NCBI RefSeq assembly: GCF_027257875.1
Contig: NZ_JAPVQY010000009.1
Coordinates: 133,016 to 197,015 of the forward strand
Source: Burkholderia sp. IMCC1007
GTDB taxonomy: Bacteria > Pseudomonadota > Gammaproteobacteria > Burkholderiales > Burkholderiaceae
Reading direction: 5' to 3'
Length of the DNA: 64,000 bases
The notes under the pieces were generated by a model, which ran no database searches, was not told the DNA's origin, and saw only the letters and a list, made by a program, of their open reading frames with translations. Below are positions 55,375 to 64,000 of this stretch, in pieces (the first letter of the stretch is position 1; each line of letters opens with the position of its first letter). The position numbers and the translations under genes are program-made.

Positions 55375-55517
55375 GATGTTGCTCCTTTCCTCTATCGGTT
55401 GACGCTATCGTCGATCCGACAGGCGTCCGAAAAAAGAAGCAGTTGCGCACGGTTTTTGCGCAGCACGGGCTGTGCGACCGCGTGTCGCATGGGCGCAGCA
55501 CCGCGGCGGCGCGCGCG

Positions 55518-57707
55518 TCAGAGATCGAGCACGAGCGGCTCCGCGGCCCCTTGCGCCGGCTGCGCGACGCACAGCAGCGCGCAGCCCGGGCCGACCGATG
55601 CATCGTGCGCCTGCACATAGTCGACCGCGCCGGACAGCACGCGCGTCGCGCACGTGCCGCATGATCCGGACCGGCATTCCGACGGCACCGCCACGCGTTG
55701 CCCTTCGGCGAATTCGAGCAGCGTGCCGTCGGCGGGCGTCCATCCGGCATCGCGCGCCGAGCGGCGAAACACGACGGGTACGCTCGGTGCCGGCGACGCC
55801 GCTGCCGCGCGGGCCGTGCTGCGCGCGACGCTCGACGGCCCGAACGCCTCGAAGCGGATACGCTCGTCCGGCACGTTCAGCGCGCGCAGTCCTTCATACA
55901 AATCGCGCATGAACGCGGACGGCCCGCACAGATAGAAGTCGTAGTCGTCAAACGGCAGGATCCGCTTCAGTTGCGCGATGTCGATGCGGCCCGGTCGCGC
56001 CGCGCCGTCGCGTTGCGGCTGGCTGTCGAACCAGTGCAGCGCGACGCGTGCGTCGGTGTCCGCGATGCGTGTCAGCGCCGCGGCGAACGGCCGGTCCGCC
56101 GTATCGCGTGCGCCGTGCACGAACACCACGCGGCGCGACGGCGCATCGTCGGCAAGCGCGCGGCGCAGCATCGCGATCATCGGCGTGATGCCGATACCGG
56201 CCGACACCAGCACGGCCGGGCGCGGGCTCGCGACGTCGAACGTGAAACGGCCGCGCGGCATCTGCGCGTCGAGCGTCATGCCGGCCCGCGCGTGGTCGTG
56301 CAGCCATGTCGACACGCGCCCTTCCCGCTTCACGGTGATCCGGTAATCCGCGCCGCCGGGCGCATCGGAGAGCGTGTAGCTGCGGATCGTCGGCGCATCG
56401 TCGCCGGGGACCGCGACCCGCAGCGTCAGATGTTGTCCGGCTTCGTATGCGGGCAACGCGTCGCCGTCGGCCGGTTCGAAATGGAACGAACGAATCGCGC
56501 GCGCTTCGTCGACGATCTTCGTGATGCGCAGCGACCGCCATGCGGGCGCTGGGGTAGGTGTGGCCGCGGAGAGCGCCGGCCGGGCCGTTGCCGCCGCGCC
56601 ACCCGACGCCGCTGCTATCGCCATCGCCGCAAACTGCGGCGCGGGCTCGACCGCCGACCACCGGAACGGCAGTACGCGCCGCGTGCGCCGCACTTCGCGT
56701 ACATGAAACCGCACGACGCGCTGCGCGCCGGCGAAGGACGCGACGAGCGGGCCGTCCCATACGATCTCAGCATCGGCGGCGACGTAGAGCAAATCGCCGC
56801 TGTCGAAATCGACGAACAACAATCCCGCGCGCGGATCGTGCTGCAGGTTGCCGAGCGTGTTGAAGAAGCGGTTGCCGCTGAAATCCGGCGTCGTCAGCGT
56901 ATGCGCATCGTCGACGCGCACGAAGCCCGGCATCCCGCCGCGATGCGACACGTCCGCGCCGCGCGCGGAACCCGCATCCACCGACGTGTTCGCACTCGCG
57001 ACGAAGAACGTATCGGCCTGCGCGAGCAGCGCGCGGTCCGCGTCGCTCAGCCGGTTAGATATGTCGGATGCGCCCGATACGTGGGATACGCCGGATGCAT
57101 CGGATGGATTGGATGTATTGGATGCGTTGGATGCGTTGGATGCGTTGGACACGCTGGATACGTCCGATACGTCGGATTCAACCACCTCGGCCGCTGCACC
57201 AACCTCGTCCCCGACAAACGTCGGCTTGCGGCCCTGGATGTACTTCGCGCAGTTGCCGAAGCTCTGCTCGACCGCGATCGTCAACGCATCGCCATCGATC
57301 GCGCGCACGACGCCGTTCACGCGATTGCGCCGGCGCGTATCGAATTCGATCCCGAGCCCGCCGAGCGGCGCGCCCGGCCGCCACGCGCCGGCCAGCGGAT
57401 CGCCCGGCAGCGCGCGCGCCGCGATGCGCAGCGTCCGGGCGTCCGGCGACGTGACGAAACCCGGCGCACCGACCCGCAACGTCGCCCACGGCTGGCCGCT
57501 CGCATCGACGCCGCCAAGCACGAAAAACGGCAGTTGCGCGAAAAACGTCCGGTGCTGGTCCGGCATGAAGCGCCGGATCCCGCGCCGGCCGGCCGCGCTC
57601 GCCGCGTCCGTCACGCCTGCGCGCTGCTGCACGGCAAGCTCGCCCGCGTGGAATGGTGCGGTGTCGAGTTCCCAGCCCGGTACGACGGCGGTCGGCGCAT
57701 TCATCAT
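55518..57707 (-). CDS. PNPOx-like / ferredoxin reductase / 2Fe-2S ferredoxin fusion
   Basis: A 729-residue cytosolic oxidoreductase of three parts. Residues about 1-330 are a pyridoxamine-5'-phosphate-oxidase-like split barrel (FFVLGGVDASGQPWATLRVG, PDFSGNRFFNTLGNLQHDPRAGLLFVDF). Residues about 395-620 are an FAD/NAD(P) reductase (RSYTLSDAPG for FAD, GIGITPMIAMLR for nucleotide). Residues about 640-729 are a plant-type ferredoxin with CRSGSCGTC and a distal LLCVAQP. In the first part sits an Asn/Ser/Asp tripeptide-repeat linker (residues ~176-217) coded by 9-bp repeats. The substrate is unknown. Two tandem ATGs (57707, 57704) share one AGGAG site. Confidence 0.88.
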   Translation of the reverse strand: MMNAPTAVVPGWELDTAPFHAGELAVQQRAGVTDAASAAGRRGIRRFMPDQHRTFFAQLPFFVLGGVDASGQPWATLRVGAPGFVTSPDARTLRIAARALPGDPLAGAWRPGAPLGGLGIEFDTRRRNRVNGVVRAIDGDALTIAVEQSFGNCAKYIQGRKPTFVGDEVGAAAEVVESDVSDVSSVSNASNASNASNTSNPSDASGVSHVSGASDISNRLSDADRALLAQADTFFVASANTSVDAGSARGADVSHRGGMPGFVRVDDAHTLTTPDFSGNRFFNTLGNLQHDPRAGLLFVDFDSGDLLYVAADAEIVWDGPLVASFAGAQRVVRFHVREVRRTRRVLPFRWSAVEPAPQFAAMAIAAASGGAAATARPALSAATPTPAPAWRSLRITKIVDEARAIRSFHFEPADGDALPAYEAGQHLTLRVAVPGDDAPTIRSYTLSDAPGGADYRITVKREGRVSTWLHDHARAGMTLDAQMPRGRFTFDVASPRPAVLVSAGIGITPMIAMLRRALADDAPSRRVVFVHGARDTADRPFAAALTRIADTDARVALHWFDSQPQRDGAARPGRIDIAQLKRILPFDDYDFYLCGPSAFMRDLYEGLRALNVPDERIRFEAFGPSSVARSTARAAAASPAPSVPVVFRRSARDAGWTPADGTLLEFAEGQRVAVPSECRSGSCGTCATRVLSGAVDYVQAHDASVGPGCALLCVAQPAQGAAEPLVLDL
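57057..57182. repeat. In-frame 9-bp repeat, about 14 units
   Basis: Units of the GGATGCGTT type, three of them identical (57120-57146), the rest diverged by one to three bases. On the coding strand each unit encodes a tripeptide (x-x-Ser, such as Asn-Ala-Ser). Confidence 0.9.
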
Positions 57708-57739
57708 GTTCTCCTGAACAAGCGCGGTGGCAGTGACCG

Positions 57740-58384
57740 TCAAGCGGCGAGCAGGCCCGCGCGCGTCGCCGGCATCGCGACGAAGCCCGGCAACGCCTCG
57801 ATACGCGCGAGCCACGCGCGCACGTGCGGATACGGTTCGAGCGACACGCCGCCTTCCGGTGCGTGCGCGATGTACGTGTACGCGGCGATGTCCGCGATCG
57901 TCGGCTGCGCGCCGGCCGCGAACGGCTTGCCGGCCAGCTCGCGATCGATCACGTCAAGCACCTTCGCGGCCGTGCGCTTGGCCGCTTCCGCGTCGAGCTG
58001 TGCGCCGAACACGGTCACGAGCCGTGCGGCCGCGGGACCGGACGCGATCGGGCCGGCCGCGTACGACAGCCAGCGCTGCACGACCGCCGCGCCGACCGGA
58101 TCGTCGGGCAGCCAGTGCGCGTCCCCGTAGCGCTTCGCGAGATACACGAGGATCGCGTTCGAATCGGCGATCACGGTGCCGTCGTCGTCGATCACCGGCA
58201 CCTGCCCGAGCGGATTGAGCGCGAGAAACGCCGGTTCGCGCTGCGCGCCGGCCGCGAGATCGACGTCGATGGTCCTGGACGGCAGCCCGAGCAGCGACAG
58301 GAACAACCGGACACGGTGCGCGTGCCCGGACAACAGGAACGAATAGACGCGAATGGGCGAGGCGGGCTTGCTGGCGGCAGACAT
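57740..58384 (-). CDS. Glutathione S-transferase
   Basis: A 214-residue cytosolic GST. The thioredoxin-fold domain (residues 10-88) includes RVYSFLLSGHAHRVRLFLSLL with a Ser/Gly start site, LNPLGQVPVIDDDGTVIADSNAILVYLA with the cis-Pro (VPVID) and the glutathione-binding DSNAI motif. The helical domain follows (GKPFAAGAQPTIADIAAYTYI, N-capping box). It is 127 bp from a divergent LysR gene that may control it. Confidence 0.92.
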   Translation of the reverse strand: MSAASKPASPIRVYSFLLSGHAHRVRLFLSLLGLPSRTIDVDLAAGAQREPAFLALNPLGQVPVIDDDGTVIADSNAILVYLAKRYGDAHWLPDDPVGAAVVQRWLSYAAGPIASGPAAARLVTVFGAQLDAEAAKRTAAKVLDVIDRELAGKPFAAGAQPTIADIAAYTYIAHAPEGGVSLEPYPHVRAWLARIEALPGFVAMPATRAGLLAA

Positions 58385-58510
58385 GGAAACACTCCGGAAT
58401 CTCGCGCCGCCGGGGATCGGCGACGAACGGCTCCAGCGTAGCGCTCGCCGTTCGTCGCCAGAAGACGGATAATCGCGGAAACATTCTCCGCTTTCATAGG
58501 ACAATCGACG

Positions 58511-59452
58511 ATGGCTGATCTGCGCGACGTGAACCTGAACCGGCTGGCGATCTTCGTCGCGGTGGTCGACGCCGGCTCGCTGACGGCCGCGGCCGAGCGG
58601 CTCGGCCTCGCGAAGACGGTCGTCAGCACGCACATGCAGCGCCTCGAATCCGAGGTCGGCGCGAATCTGCTGGTGCGCACGACGCGGCGGCTGAGCGTGA
58701 CCGATGCCGGACGCGTGTTCTACGACGCGTGTCGCGAGATCGTACGCGCGACCGAAAGCGCGCTCGACGCGGTGTCGTCCGACGCGGGGCCGCTGCGCGG
58801 CACGCTGCGCGTGAGCGTGCCGATCGACTATGGCGCGCTGGTCGTCGCGCCGGCCGTCGTCGCGCTGCGCGACGCGCATCCGGGGCTCGACGTCGAGCTG
58901 ATTGCGAACGACCGCGTCGTCGATCTCGTCGCCGACAACCTCGACGTCGCGATCCGCATCGGCCGCCTCGCGGATTCGAACTACCGCGCGGTGCAGTTGG
59001 GCGAGTATGAGAAATGGCTGGTCGCGAGCCCGGCGTTCGTCGCGCGCCACGGGCTGCCGCGCGAACCGGACGCGCTGGCCGCGCTGCCGTTCGTGATGCT
59101 GTCGACGCTGCCGCGCCCGCATACGATCGAGCTCGACCATGCACGCGACGGCCATGCGGCGGTGCGCTGTGTCGCGCCGGTCGTGTCGAACACCGCGACC
59201 GCGTGCCGCGCGATCGTGCTCGCGGGTGGCGGCTTCGGGCTGCTGACGGATTTCTCGACCGCGGACGACGTCGCCGCCGGCCGGCTCGTGCGGCTGCTGC
59301 CCGCGTGGCGCTCGGCGCCGGCCGGGATCCATGCGGTGTATCCGTCGACGCGACTGCCGTCGCCGAAGGTGCGGGCGTTCATCGATGCGATGAAGGCGAA
59401 GCTCGGGGAAACTCCGGCCGCACCGATGACACGGCGGTCGCGGTCGAAGTAG
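58511..59452 (+). CDS. LysR-family regulator divergent from the GST
   Basis: A 313-residue LysR protein. HTH region LTAAAERLGLAKTVVSTHMQRLESEVG, then NLLVRTTRRLSVTDAGRVFYD wing. The effector domain (residues 95-290) ends in a basic tail (TRRSRSK). Close to regulators of the DsdC/AaeR-like group of small-molecule sensors; inducer unknown. AGGACAA precedes the ATG. Confidence 0.86.
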   Translation: MADLRDVNLNRLAIFVAVVDAGSLTAAAERLGLAKTVVSTHMQRLESEVGANLLVRTTRRLSVTDAGRVFYDACREIVRATESALDAVSSDAGPLRGTLRVSVPIDYGALVVAPAVVALRDAHPGLDVELIANDRVVDLVADNLDVAIRIGRLADSNYRAVQLGEYEKWLVASPAFVARHGLPREPDALAALPFVMLSTLPRPHTIELDHARDGHAAVRCVAPVVSNTATACRAIVLAGGGFGLLTDFSTADDVAAGRLVRLLPAWRSAPAGIHAVYPSTRLPSPKVRAFIDAMKAKLGETPAAPMTRRSRSK

Positions 59453-59563
59453 CAAAAAGAAGAAACGTGAAGGTCAGCGCTCAATACGCGTGCATGAGTC
59501 GTCTCACGAGCAACGACTTCAGGTCTTGCGCGAGGCGAGGATAGTCGTCCGATCCCCACGTCC

Positions 59564-60223
59564 TTACCCGCCCGCTTCGCCCAACGTCCCCAGCAACACC
59601 TTCCTGCAGCTCGCGACCATCTGCGCCTCCGGGTCGCGATAACCGGTGAGCAGCCACGCCGCGCCGACGTTCGTCATCGCGCCGACGAGCGCGAGCCCGA
59701 TCAGCCGCTGCTCGGTGCGCTCCGCCGGCGTCACGGCCTCGCGCGACGCGCCGATCGCCATGATCAGCTTGCCGAAGTCGAGCAGCATCCGCTGATAGGT
59801 CATGTCGGTATCCGCGCTCACGCCCATCACTTCGAGCAGCAGCACGCGCGCCGCGCATGGATCGCGCAGGAAACCGAAGAATGCGGCGAGCCCCGCGTCG
59901 ACACTCTCGCGCAGATCGCCGCCGCGCTCGGCCACCGCGCGCGCGACCGCGTCGTGCAGCTGCTGCGCGTGATGCAGATAGGTGCAGCGCAGCAGATCCT
60001 CGGTGCTGTCGAACGCCGCGTAGAAATAGCGGTCGTTGAGCTTCGCCTCCTGACAGATCGACCGCACGGTCGCCTTGCGAAAACCCACCGTGCCGAACAC
60101 GCGCGTCGCCGCGCGAATCAACGCGTCGCGCCGCTCGGCGGCCCGTACCTCGGGCGCCACGCCGCCATACGACCGGCCCCTTTTTTCCGTTTCGAGTGCT
60201 TTCTCCATTCCGCTATTTGACAT
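59564..60223 (-). CDS. TetR-family repressor of the SDR-monooxygenase operon
   Basis: A 219-residue TetR protein. HTH residues 35-80: RDALIRAATRVFGTVGFRKATVRSICQEAKLNDRYFYAAF (core VRSICQEAKLNDRYFYAAF); the C-terminal domain has no known ligand motif. It faces the SDR gene across an 87-bp gap with a GTGGTG-N8-CACCAC palindrome. Start ATG 60223 lacks a good ribosome site; ATG 60208 is an alternative. Confidence 0.85.
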   Translation of the reverse strand: MSNSGMEKALETEKRGRSYGGVAPEVRAAERRDALIRAATRVFGTVGFRKATVRSICQEAKLNDRYFYAAFDSTEDLLRCTYLHHAQQLHDAVARAVAERGGDLRESVDAGLAAFFGFLRDPCAARVLLLEVMGVSADTDMTYQRMLLDFGKLIMAIGASREAVTPAERTEQRLIGLALVGAMTNVGAAWLLTGYRDPEAQMVASCRKVLLGTLGEAGG

Positions 60224-60243
60224 CAGGACACCCGAAAACTAAA

Positions 60244-60263
60244 GTGGTGACGATCAACACCAC
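60244..60263. promoter_or_regulatory. TetR operator candidate
   Basis: GTGGTG-N8-CACCAC, 20 bp, centred between the divergent starts. The size and position suit a TetR-type site. No proof beyond symmetry. Confidence 0.6.
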
Positions 60264-60310
60264 AATAGATGCGCCGCCGGTACAGCGCAAGCGGCACGGG
60301 AGGACGACGA

Positions 60311-61213
60311 ATGAAGGGCTTTTCCGGCAAGGTCGCCGCGATCACCGGCGCCGGTTCGGGCATGGGCCGCAGCCTCGCGGTCGAGCTCGCGCGGCGCGGC
60401 TGCGAGGTCGCGCTCGCCGACGTCAACGACGTCGGGCTCGCCGGCACGGCGGCCGCATGCGCGAAGCACGGCGTGCGCGCGAGCACGCGGCGGCTCGACG
60501 TCGCCGATCGCGACGCGGTGTTCGCGTGGGCCGATTTCGTGCGCGCGGAACACGGCAAGGTCAACCTGATCTTCAACAATGCGGGCGTGTCGCTGGCCGC
60601 GAGCGCCGAGACCGCGCGCATCGCCGATCTCGAATGGATCGTCGGCATCAACTTCTGGGGCGTCGTGCATGGCACGCAGGCGTTCCTGCCGCATCTGCGC
60701 GCGTCGGGCGACGGGCATGTGATCAACACGTCGAGCCTGTTCGGGCTGATCGCGATGCCGACGCAAAGCGCGTACAACGCGACCAAGTTCGCGGTGCGCG
60801 GCTTCACCGAAGCGCTGCGCATGGAACTCGAGCTCGACGGCGCACCGGTGAGCGCGACCTGCGTGCATCCGGGCGGCGTCGCGACCAACATCGTCGATGC
60901 AAGCCGCGTCGACACCAGCATCCATGCGCTCACCGGCCAGGACGAAGCGACCCATCGCCGCCAGGCAAACCGGCTGATCAACGCGACGACGGCCGACGAT
61001 GCCGCACGGCAGATCCTCGCCGGCGTCGAGCGCAACGCGCGCCGCGTGCTGGTGGGCGCCGATGCGCGTCGTCTCGACAAGCTCGCGCGCCTGCTCGGCG
61101 CCGGCTATCAGCGGCTGATGCTGCGCCACGTGCGCCGCGCCCGCACACGCAACCTCGAACGCGCGCATCCCCCGGCCGCGCGCCCGACCACGCCGACCAA
61201 GGACCCCGCATGA
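60311..61213 (+). CDS. Short-chain dehydrogenase/reductase
   Basis: A 300-residue classical SDR. NAD(P)-binding GAGSGMGRS at residues 13-21, NNAG motif NNAGVSLA, catalytic Ser in INTSSLFGL, YNATK (Tyr, Lys). A C-terminal tail rich in Arg/Pro (ARPTTPTKDPA). First gene of a three-gene operon and overlaps the next by 4 bp. Would oxidise an alcohol to the ketone used by the monooxygenase, by inference. GGGAGG precedes the ATG. Confidence 0.9.
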   Translation: MKGFSGKVAAITGAGSGMGRSLAVELARRGCEVALADVNDVGLAGTAAACAKHGVRASTRRLDVADRDAVFAWADFVRAEHGKVNLIFNNAGVSLAASAETARIADLEWIVGINFWGVVHGTQAFLPHLRASGDGHVINTSSLFGLIAMPTQSAYNATKFAVRGFTEALRMELELDGAPVSATCVHPGGVATNIVDASRVDTSIHALTGQDEATHRRQANRLINATTADDAARQILAGVERNARRVLVGADARRLDKLARLLGAGYQRLMLRHVRRARTRNLERAHPPAARPTTPTKDPA

Positions 61214-62772
61214 CCTCGACGACGACCGACCGGCGCGATGCGCCGCCCGCCCGCGGCGACAGCCGCGACCTCGACGTGCTGATCGTCGGCGCCGGCCTGT
61301 CCGGCATCGGCGCCGCGTATCACCTGAAGAAGCGCTGCCCGCATGCGAGCGTCGCGATCGTCGAGGCGCGCGATGCGATCGGCGGCACCTGGGACCTGTT
61401 CCGCTATCCCGGCATTCGTTCGGATTCCGACATGTTCACGCTCGGCTACAGCTTCCGCCCGTGGCACAGCGACAAGGCGATCTCCGACGGCCAGACGATC
61501 CTCGACTACATTCGCGACACCGCGCGCACGTACGGCATCGACAAGACGATCCGCTACGGCCAGAAAGTCGTCGCGGCCGACTGGGATTCGAACCGCGCGC
61601 GCTGGACGGTGCGCGTCGAGCGCGCGCACGACGGCACGCGCGACACGCTCGTCTATACGTGCCGCTTCCTCTACATGTGCAGCGGCTACTACGACTACGA
61701 CGGCGGCTACCTGCCCGACTGGGCCGGCATGGAATCGTTCGAAGGCCGTATCGTGCATCCGCAGCACTGGCCGAAGGACCTGTCGTACGCGAACCGGCGC
61801 GTCGTCGTGATCGGCAGCGGCGCGACGGCCGTCACGCTGGTGCCGTCGATGGCGGCCGACGCGCAGCACGTGACGATGCTGCAGCGCTCGCCGACCTACA
61901 TCGTGTCGCTGCCGGTGCGCGACAAGATCGCGAACGCGTTGCGCCGCGTGCTGCCGTCGAAGCTCGCGCACCGGCTCGTGCGCGTGAAGAATGTGTTGCT
62001 GACGATGTACCTGTACAACGTGTCGCGCCGCAAGCCCGCGCGCACCAAGCGGTTCATCATCCGCGCGGCCGCGAAGCAACTCGGTGCCGACTTCGACGTC
62101 GCGAAGCACCTGACGCCGCGCTACATGCCGTGGGACCAGCGCGTGTGTCTCGTGCCGAACGGCGACCTGTTCAAGGCGATCCGCGCGGGCCGCGCGTCGA
62201 TCGTCACCGACGAGATCGAGCGCTTCACGCCGACCGGCCTGAAGCTGAAAAGCGGCGAGCAGCTCGACGCCGACGTGATCGTCACGGCCACCGGGCTGAA
62301 GGTGAAGCTGCTCGGCGGCGCGCGCGTGACGGTGGACGGCCGCGCGGTCGACTTGCCGCAGACGGTGTCCTATAAAGGAATGATGTACAGCGACGTGCCG
62401 AACCTCGCGTCGTCGTTCGGCTACACGAACGCGTCGTGGACGCTGAAGGCCGAGCTGATCTCGCGCTACGTGTGCCGGCTGCTGAACCACATGCGTGCGC
62501 ACGGCTACGACACGTGCGTGCCGCGGCTCGGCGCCGGCGATCTCGGCGACGTGCCGGCCGTGAACCTGAGCTCCGGCTACATCCAGCGCGCAGCCGGCAT
62601 CCTGCCGAAGCAGGGCCACCGCAAGCCATGGAAATTCCATCAGAACTACGTGCTCGATCTCGCATCGCTGAAGTTCAGCGGACTCGCCGATTCGGCGATG
62701 CAGTTCGAACGCCGCGCGCAAGCCGGCCCGGCCGCCGCGCCGGTTGCCGAACCCGTACTCGAAACCCGCTGA
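61210..62772 (+). CDS. Flavin monooxygenase, Baeyer-Villiger type
   Basis: A 520-residue FAD/NADPH monooxygenase. FAD Rossmann motif VLIVGAGLSGIGAAYHL, the BVMO fingerprint FxGxxxHxxxW seen as FEGRIVHPQHWP, and the second nucleotide motif VIGSGATAVTLVP are all present, as is the GTWDLFRYPGIRSDSDMFT region. It would insert oxygen next to a ketone to give an ester or lactone, using the SDR product. Starts in an ATGA overlap with the SDR. Confidence 0.92.
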   Translation: MTSTTTDRRDAPPARGDSRDLDVLIVGAGLSGIGAAYHLKKRCPHASVAIVEARDAIGGTWDLFRYPGIRSDSDMFTLGYSFRPWHSDKAISDGQTILDYIRDTARTYGIDKTIRYGQKVVAADWDSNRARWTVRVERAHDGTRDTLVYTCRFLYMCSGYYDYDGGYLPDWAGMESFEGRIVHPQHWPKDLSYANRRVVVIGSGATAVTLVPSMAADAQHVTMLQRSPTYIVSLPVRDKIANALRRVLPSKLAHRLVRVKNVLLTMYLYNVSRRKPARTKRFIIRAAAKQLGADFDVAKHLTPRYMPWDQRVCLVPNGDLFKAIRAGRASIVTDEIERFTPTGLKLKSGEQLDADVIVTATGLKVKLLGGARVTVDGRAVDLPQTVSYKGMMYSDVPNLASSFGYTNASWTLKAELISRYVCRLLNHMRAHGYDTCVPRLGAGDLGDVPAVNLSSGYIQRAAGILPKQGHRKPWKFHQNYVLDLASLKFSGLADSAMQFERRAQAGPAAAPVAEPVLETR

Positions 62773-62779
62773 GGCCGAC

Positions 62780-63766
62780 ATGAGCCATACGCTCCATCTG
62801 ATCCTGAACGCGCTGCTCGGCGCCATCGCGGTGCTCGCCGCGCTCGCGCTGTTTTCCGGTTACGTCGCGAGCCGCGTGACGCGCGCGTTTCCGCCCGAGG
62901 GCCGCTTCGTCGACGTCGACGGCGACCGCCTGCACTACGTCGAGTACGGCAGCGGCCCGCCGCTCGTGTTCGTGCACGGGCTCGCCGGCCAGTTGCGCAA
63001 CTTCGCGTACCTGCCGCTCGCGCGGCTCGCGCAGCGGCATCGCGTGATCCTCGTCGACCGGCCCGGCGCCGGCCGCTCGCTGCGCGGCGCCGGCTCGCAG
63101 GCGAACGTGTTCGCGCAGGCCCGCACCATCGCCGCGTTCATCGACGTGCTGAAGCTCGACCGGCCCGTGCTCGTCGGTCACTCGCTCGGCGGCGCGATCG
63201 CGCTCGCCGTCGGCCTCAACCATCCGGAGCGCGTGAGCCGGCTCGCGCTGATCGCGCCGCTGTCGCACGAGCAGACCGAGCCGCCGGGGCCGTTCAAGCC
63301 GCTGATGCTGCCGTCGCCGCTGGTGCGCCGCTTCGTGTCGTGGACCTTCGCGATCCCGCTGACGATCCTGACGGGCCGCAAGGCCGTCCAGCAGGTGTTC
63401 GCGCCGGAAGCCGTGCCGCGCGACTTCCCGGTCAAGGGCGGCGGCCTGCTCGGGCTGCGCCCGCACGTGTTCTACGCGACGGCGACGGACTTGCTGTCGG
63501 CGCCCGTCGACCTCCCCGCGATGGAGCGACGCTACGCGGAACTGTCGTTGCCGGTCGACGTGCTGTACGGCCGCGCCGATCCGATCCTCAACTGGCGCGA
63601 CCACGGCGAGGCGCTCGCGAAGAAGTCCGCGCGCGTGCGGCTGAAGGTCGTCGAAGGCGGGCACATGCTGCCGGTCACGATTCCGGAGGCGACGGCGGAC
63701 TGGCTGCTCGAAGTCGCCGCGCAGCCGGGCGATGCGACCGTGCGGGGCACGCATGTCGAGCATTGA
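62780..63766 (+). CDS. Membrane-anchored alpha/beta-hydrolase
   Basis: A 328-residue hydrolase. An N-terminal membrane helix (MSHTLHLILNALLGAIAVLAALALF) anchors it, then the fold: PLVFVHGLAG, catalytic Ser in VGHSLGGAIAL, Asp in YGRADPILN, His in GGHMLPVT. It likely cleaves the ester or lactone made by the monooxygenase. Starts 7 bp after it. GAGG precedes the ATG at 62780. Confidence 0.88.
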   Translation: MSHTLHLILNALLGAIAVLAALALFSGYVASRVTRAFPPEGRFVDVDGDRLHYVEYGSGPPLVFVHGLAGQLRNFAYLPLARLAQRHRVILVDRPGAGRSLRGAGSQANVFAQARTIAAFIDVLKLDRPVLVGHSLGGAIALAVGLNHPERVSRLALIAPLSHEQTEPPGPFKPLMLPSPLVRRFVSWTFAIPLTILTGRKAVQQVFAPEAVPRDFPVKGGGLLGLRPHVFYATATDLLSAPVDLPAMERRYAELSLPVDVLYGRADPILNWRDHGEALAKKSARVRLKVVEGGHMLPVTIPEATADWLLEVAAQPGDATVRGTHVEH

Positions 63767-63791
63767 TAGCCAGAGCGGGTACTGACGGGCT

Positions 63792-63817
63792 GCACCTGCG
63801 TGGCGATGCGCAGGTGC
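63792..63817 (+). terminator. Hairpin after the SDR-BVMO-hydrolase operon
   Basis: GCACCTGCG / CGCAGGTGC, 9 bp with an 8-nt loop, 25 bp past the stop. Followed by CTCGCTCCTT. No T-run. Confidence 0.6.
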
Positions 63818-63963
63818 GGCCTCGCTCCTTACGACAGGCAAGTCGTTGAGTCGCGCGTCCGATGGGTGCTCGGCATGTCGGCCGCGGGCGCGCGCTGTGG
63901 CTCGCGGCACCGCCGCTTGCGTACGTCGCGCCGGCAGTCCGGCAGTTCGGCGGCCGGTCGCGC

Positions 63964-63993
63964 CGGGTCGCGGCGGGCCGGGTCGCGGCGGGC
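63964..63993. repeat. 15-bp tandem repeat at the window end
   Basis: Two perfect copies of CGGGTCGCGGCGGGC, the start of a third at the edge. From 63818 to the edge I see no gene. Confidence 0.85.
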
Positions 63994-64000
63994 CGCGCCG

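Overview
The window is GC-rich (about two thirds G+C) proteobacterial chromosomal DNA. Gene content points to Burkholderia, most likely the B. cepacia complex: an intracellular PHB depolymerase, a small DUF3717 protein, DUF2970 and DUF1176 proteins, an E. coli-type argG, many LysR regulators and a Burkholderia-type trimeric porin. The genus is inferred from family distribution and composition only. I see no integrase, transposase, phage gene or rRNA. Genes are dense and mostly intact. Short tandem repeats of 5, 7, 9 or 15 bp are common between genes.

Layout. 1-9 kb: a cut glutathione S-transferase, phaZ, a cupin, a histidine/Lys-Arg-Orn ABC transporter (argT-hisQ-hisM-hisP) divergent from a HutC-type repressor with a clear operator, and a glycosyltransferase remnant abutting a TetR gene. 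9-23 kb: hydrolase, LysR, lysP, a diguanylate cyclase behind a perfect FNR/ANR-type box, a FUSC protein, argG, a P-loop kinase and a tartrate/malate module (MFS permease, dehydrogenase, divergent LysR). 23-25 kb: a hipB-hipA toxin-antitoxin pair and a LysE exporter.

25.8-30.5 kb is an RNA-repair locus. rtcR (a sigma54 activator) is divergent from a GG-N10-GC sigma54 promoter. That promoter precedes a leader of about 490 nt holding tandem tRNA-like folds, one with a GCAA tetraloop where the anticodon loop should be, followed by a slipin (SPFH) gene and rtcB. This is the strongest candidate for an undescribed system.

34.3-38.5 kb is a three-gene operon: TonB-dependent receptor, PnuC-family facilitator, and an APH-fold kinase. 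It reads as a self-contained import-and-trap route for a vitamin-like small molecule whose identity is unknown.

39-55 kb is a complete quinohemoprotein amine dehydrogenase (QHNDH) locus. Structural genes qhpA-D-C-B and a downstream acyl-CoA ligase run left. Aldehyde dehydrogenase, HiPIP, a sigma54 activator, and the maturation genes qhpF (exporter), qhpE (leader protease) and qhpG (flavin hydroxylase) run right, ending in a porin. Three sigma54 promoters and a repeated TCTCAA-N-TTGAGA palindrome tie the region into one regulon. The logic is primary amine to aldehyde to acid to acyl-CoA, with electrons passed to a periplasmic carrier.

55-64 kb: a PNPOx-flavodoxin reductase-ferredoxin fusion with a tripeptide-repeat linker, a GST with divergent LysR, and a TetR-controlled SDR / Baeyer-Villiger-type monooxygenase / alpha-beta hydrolase operon.
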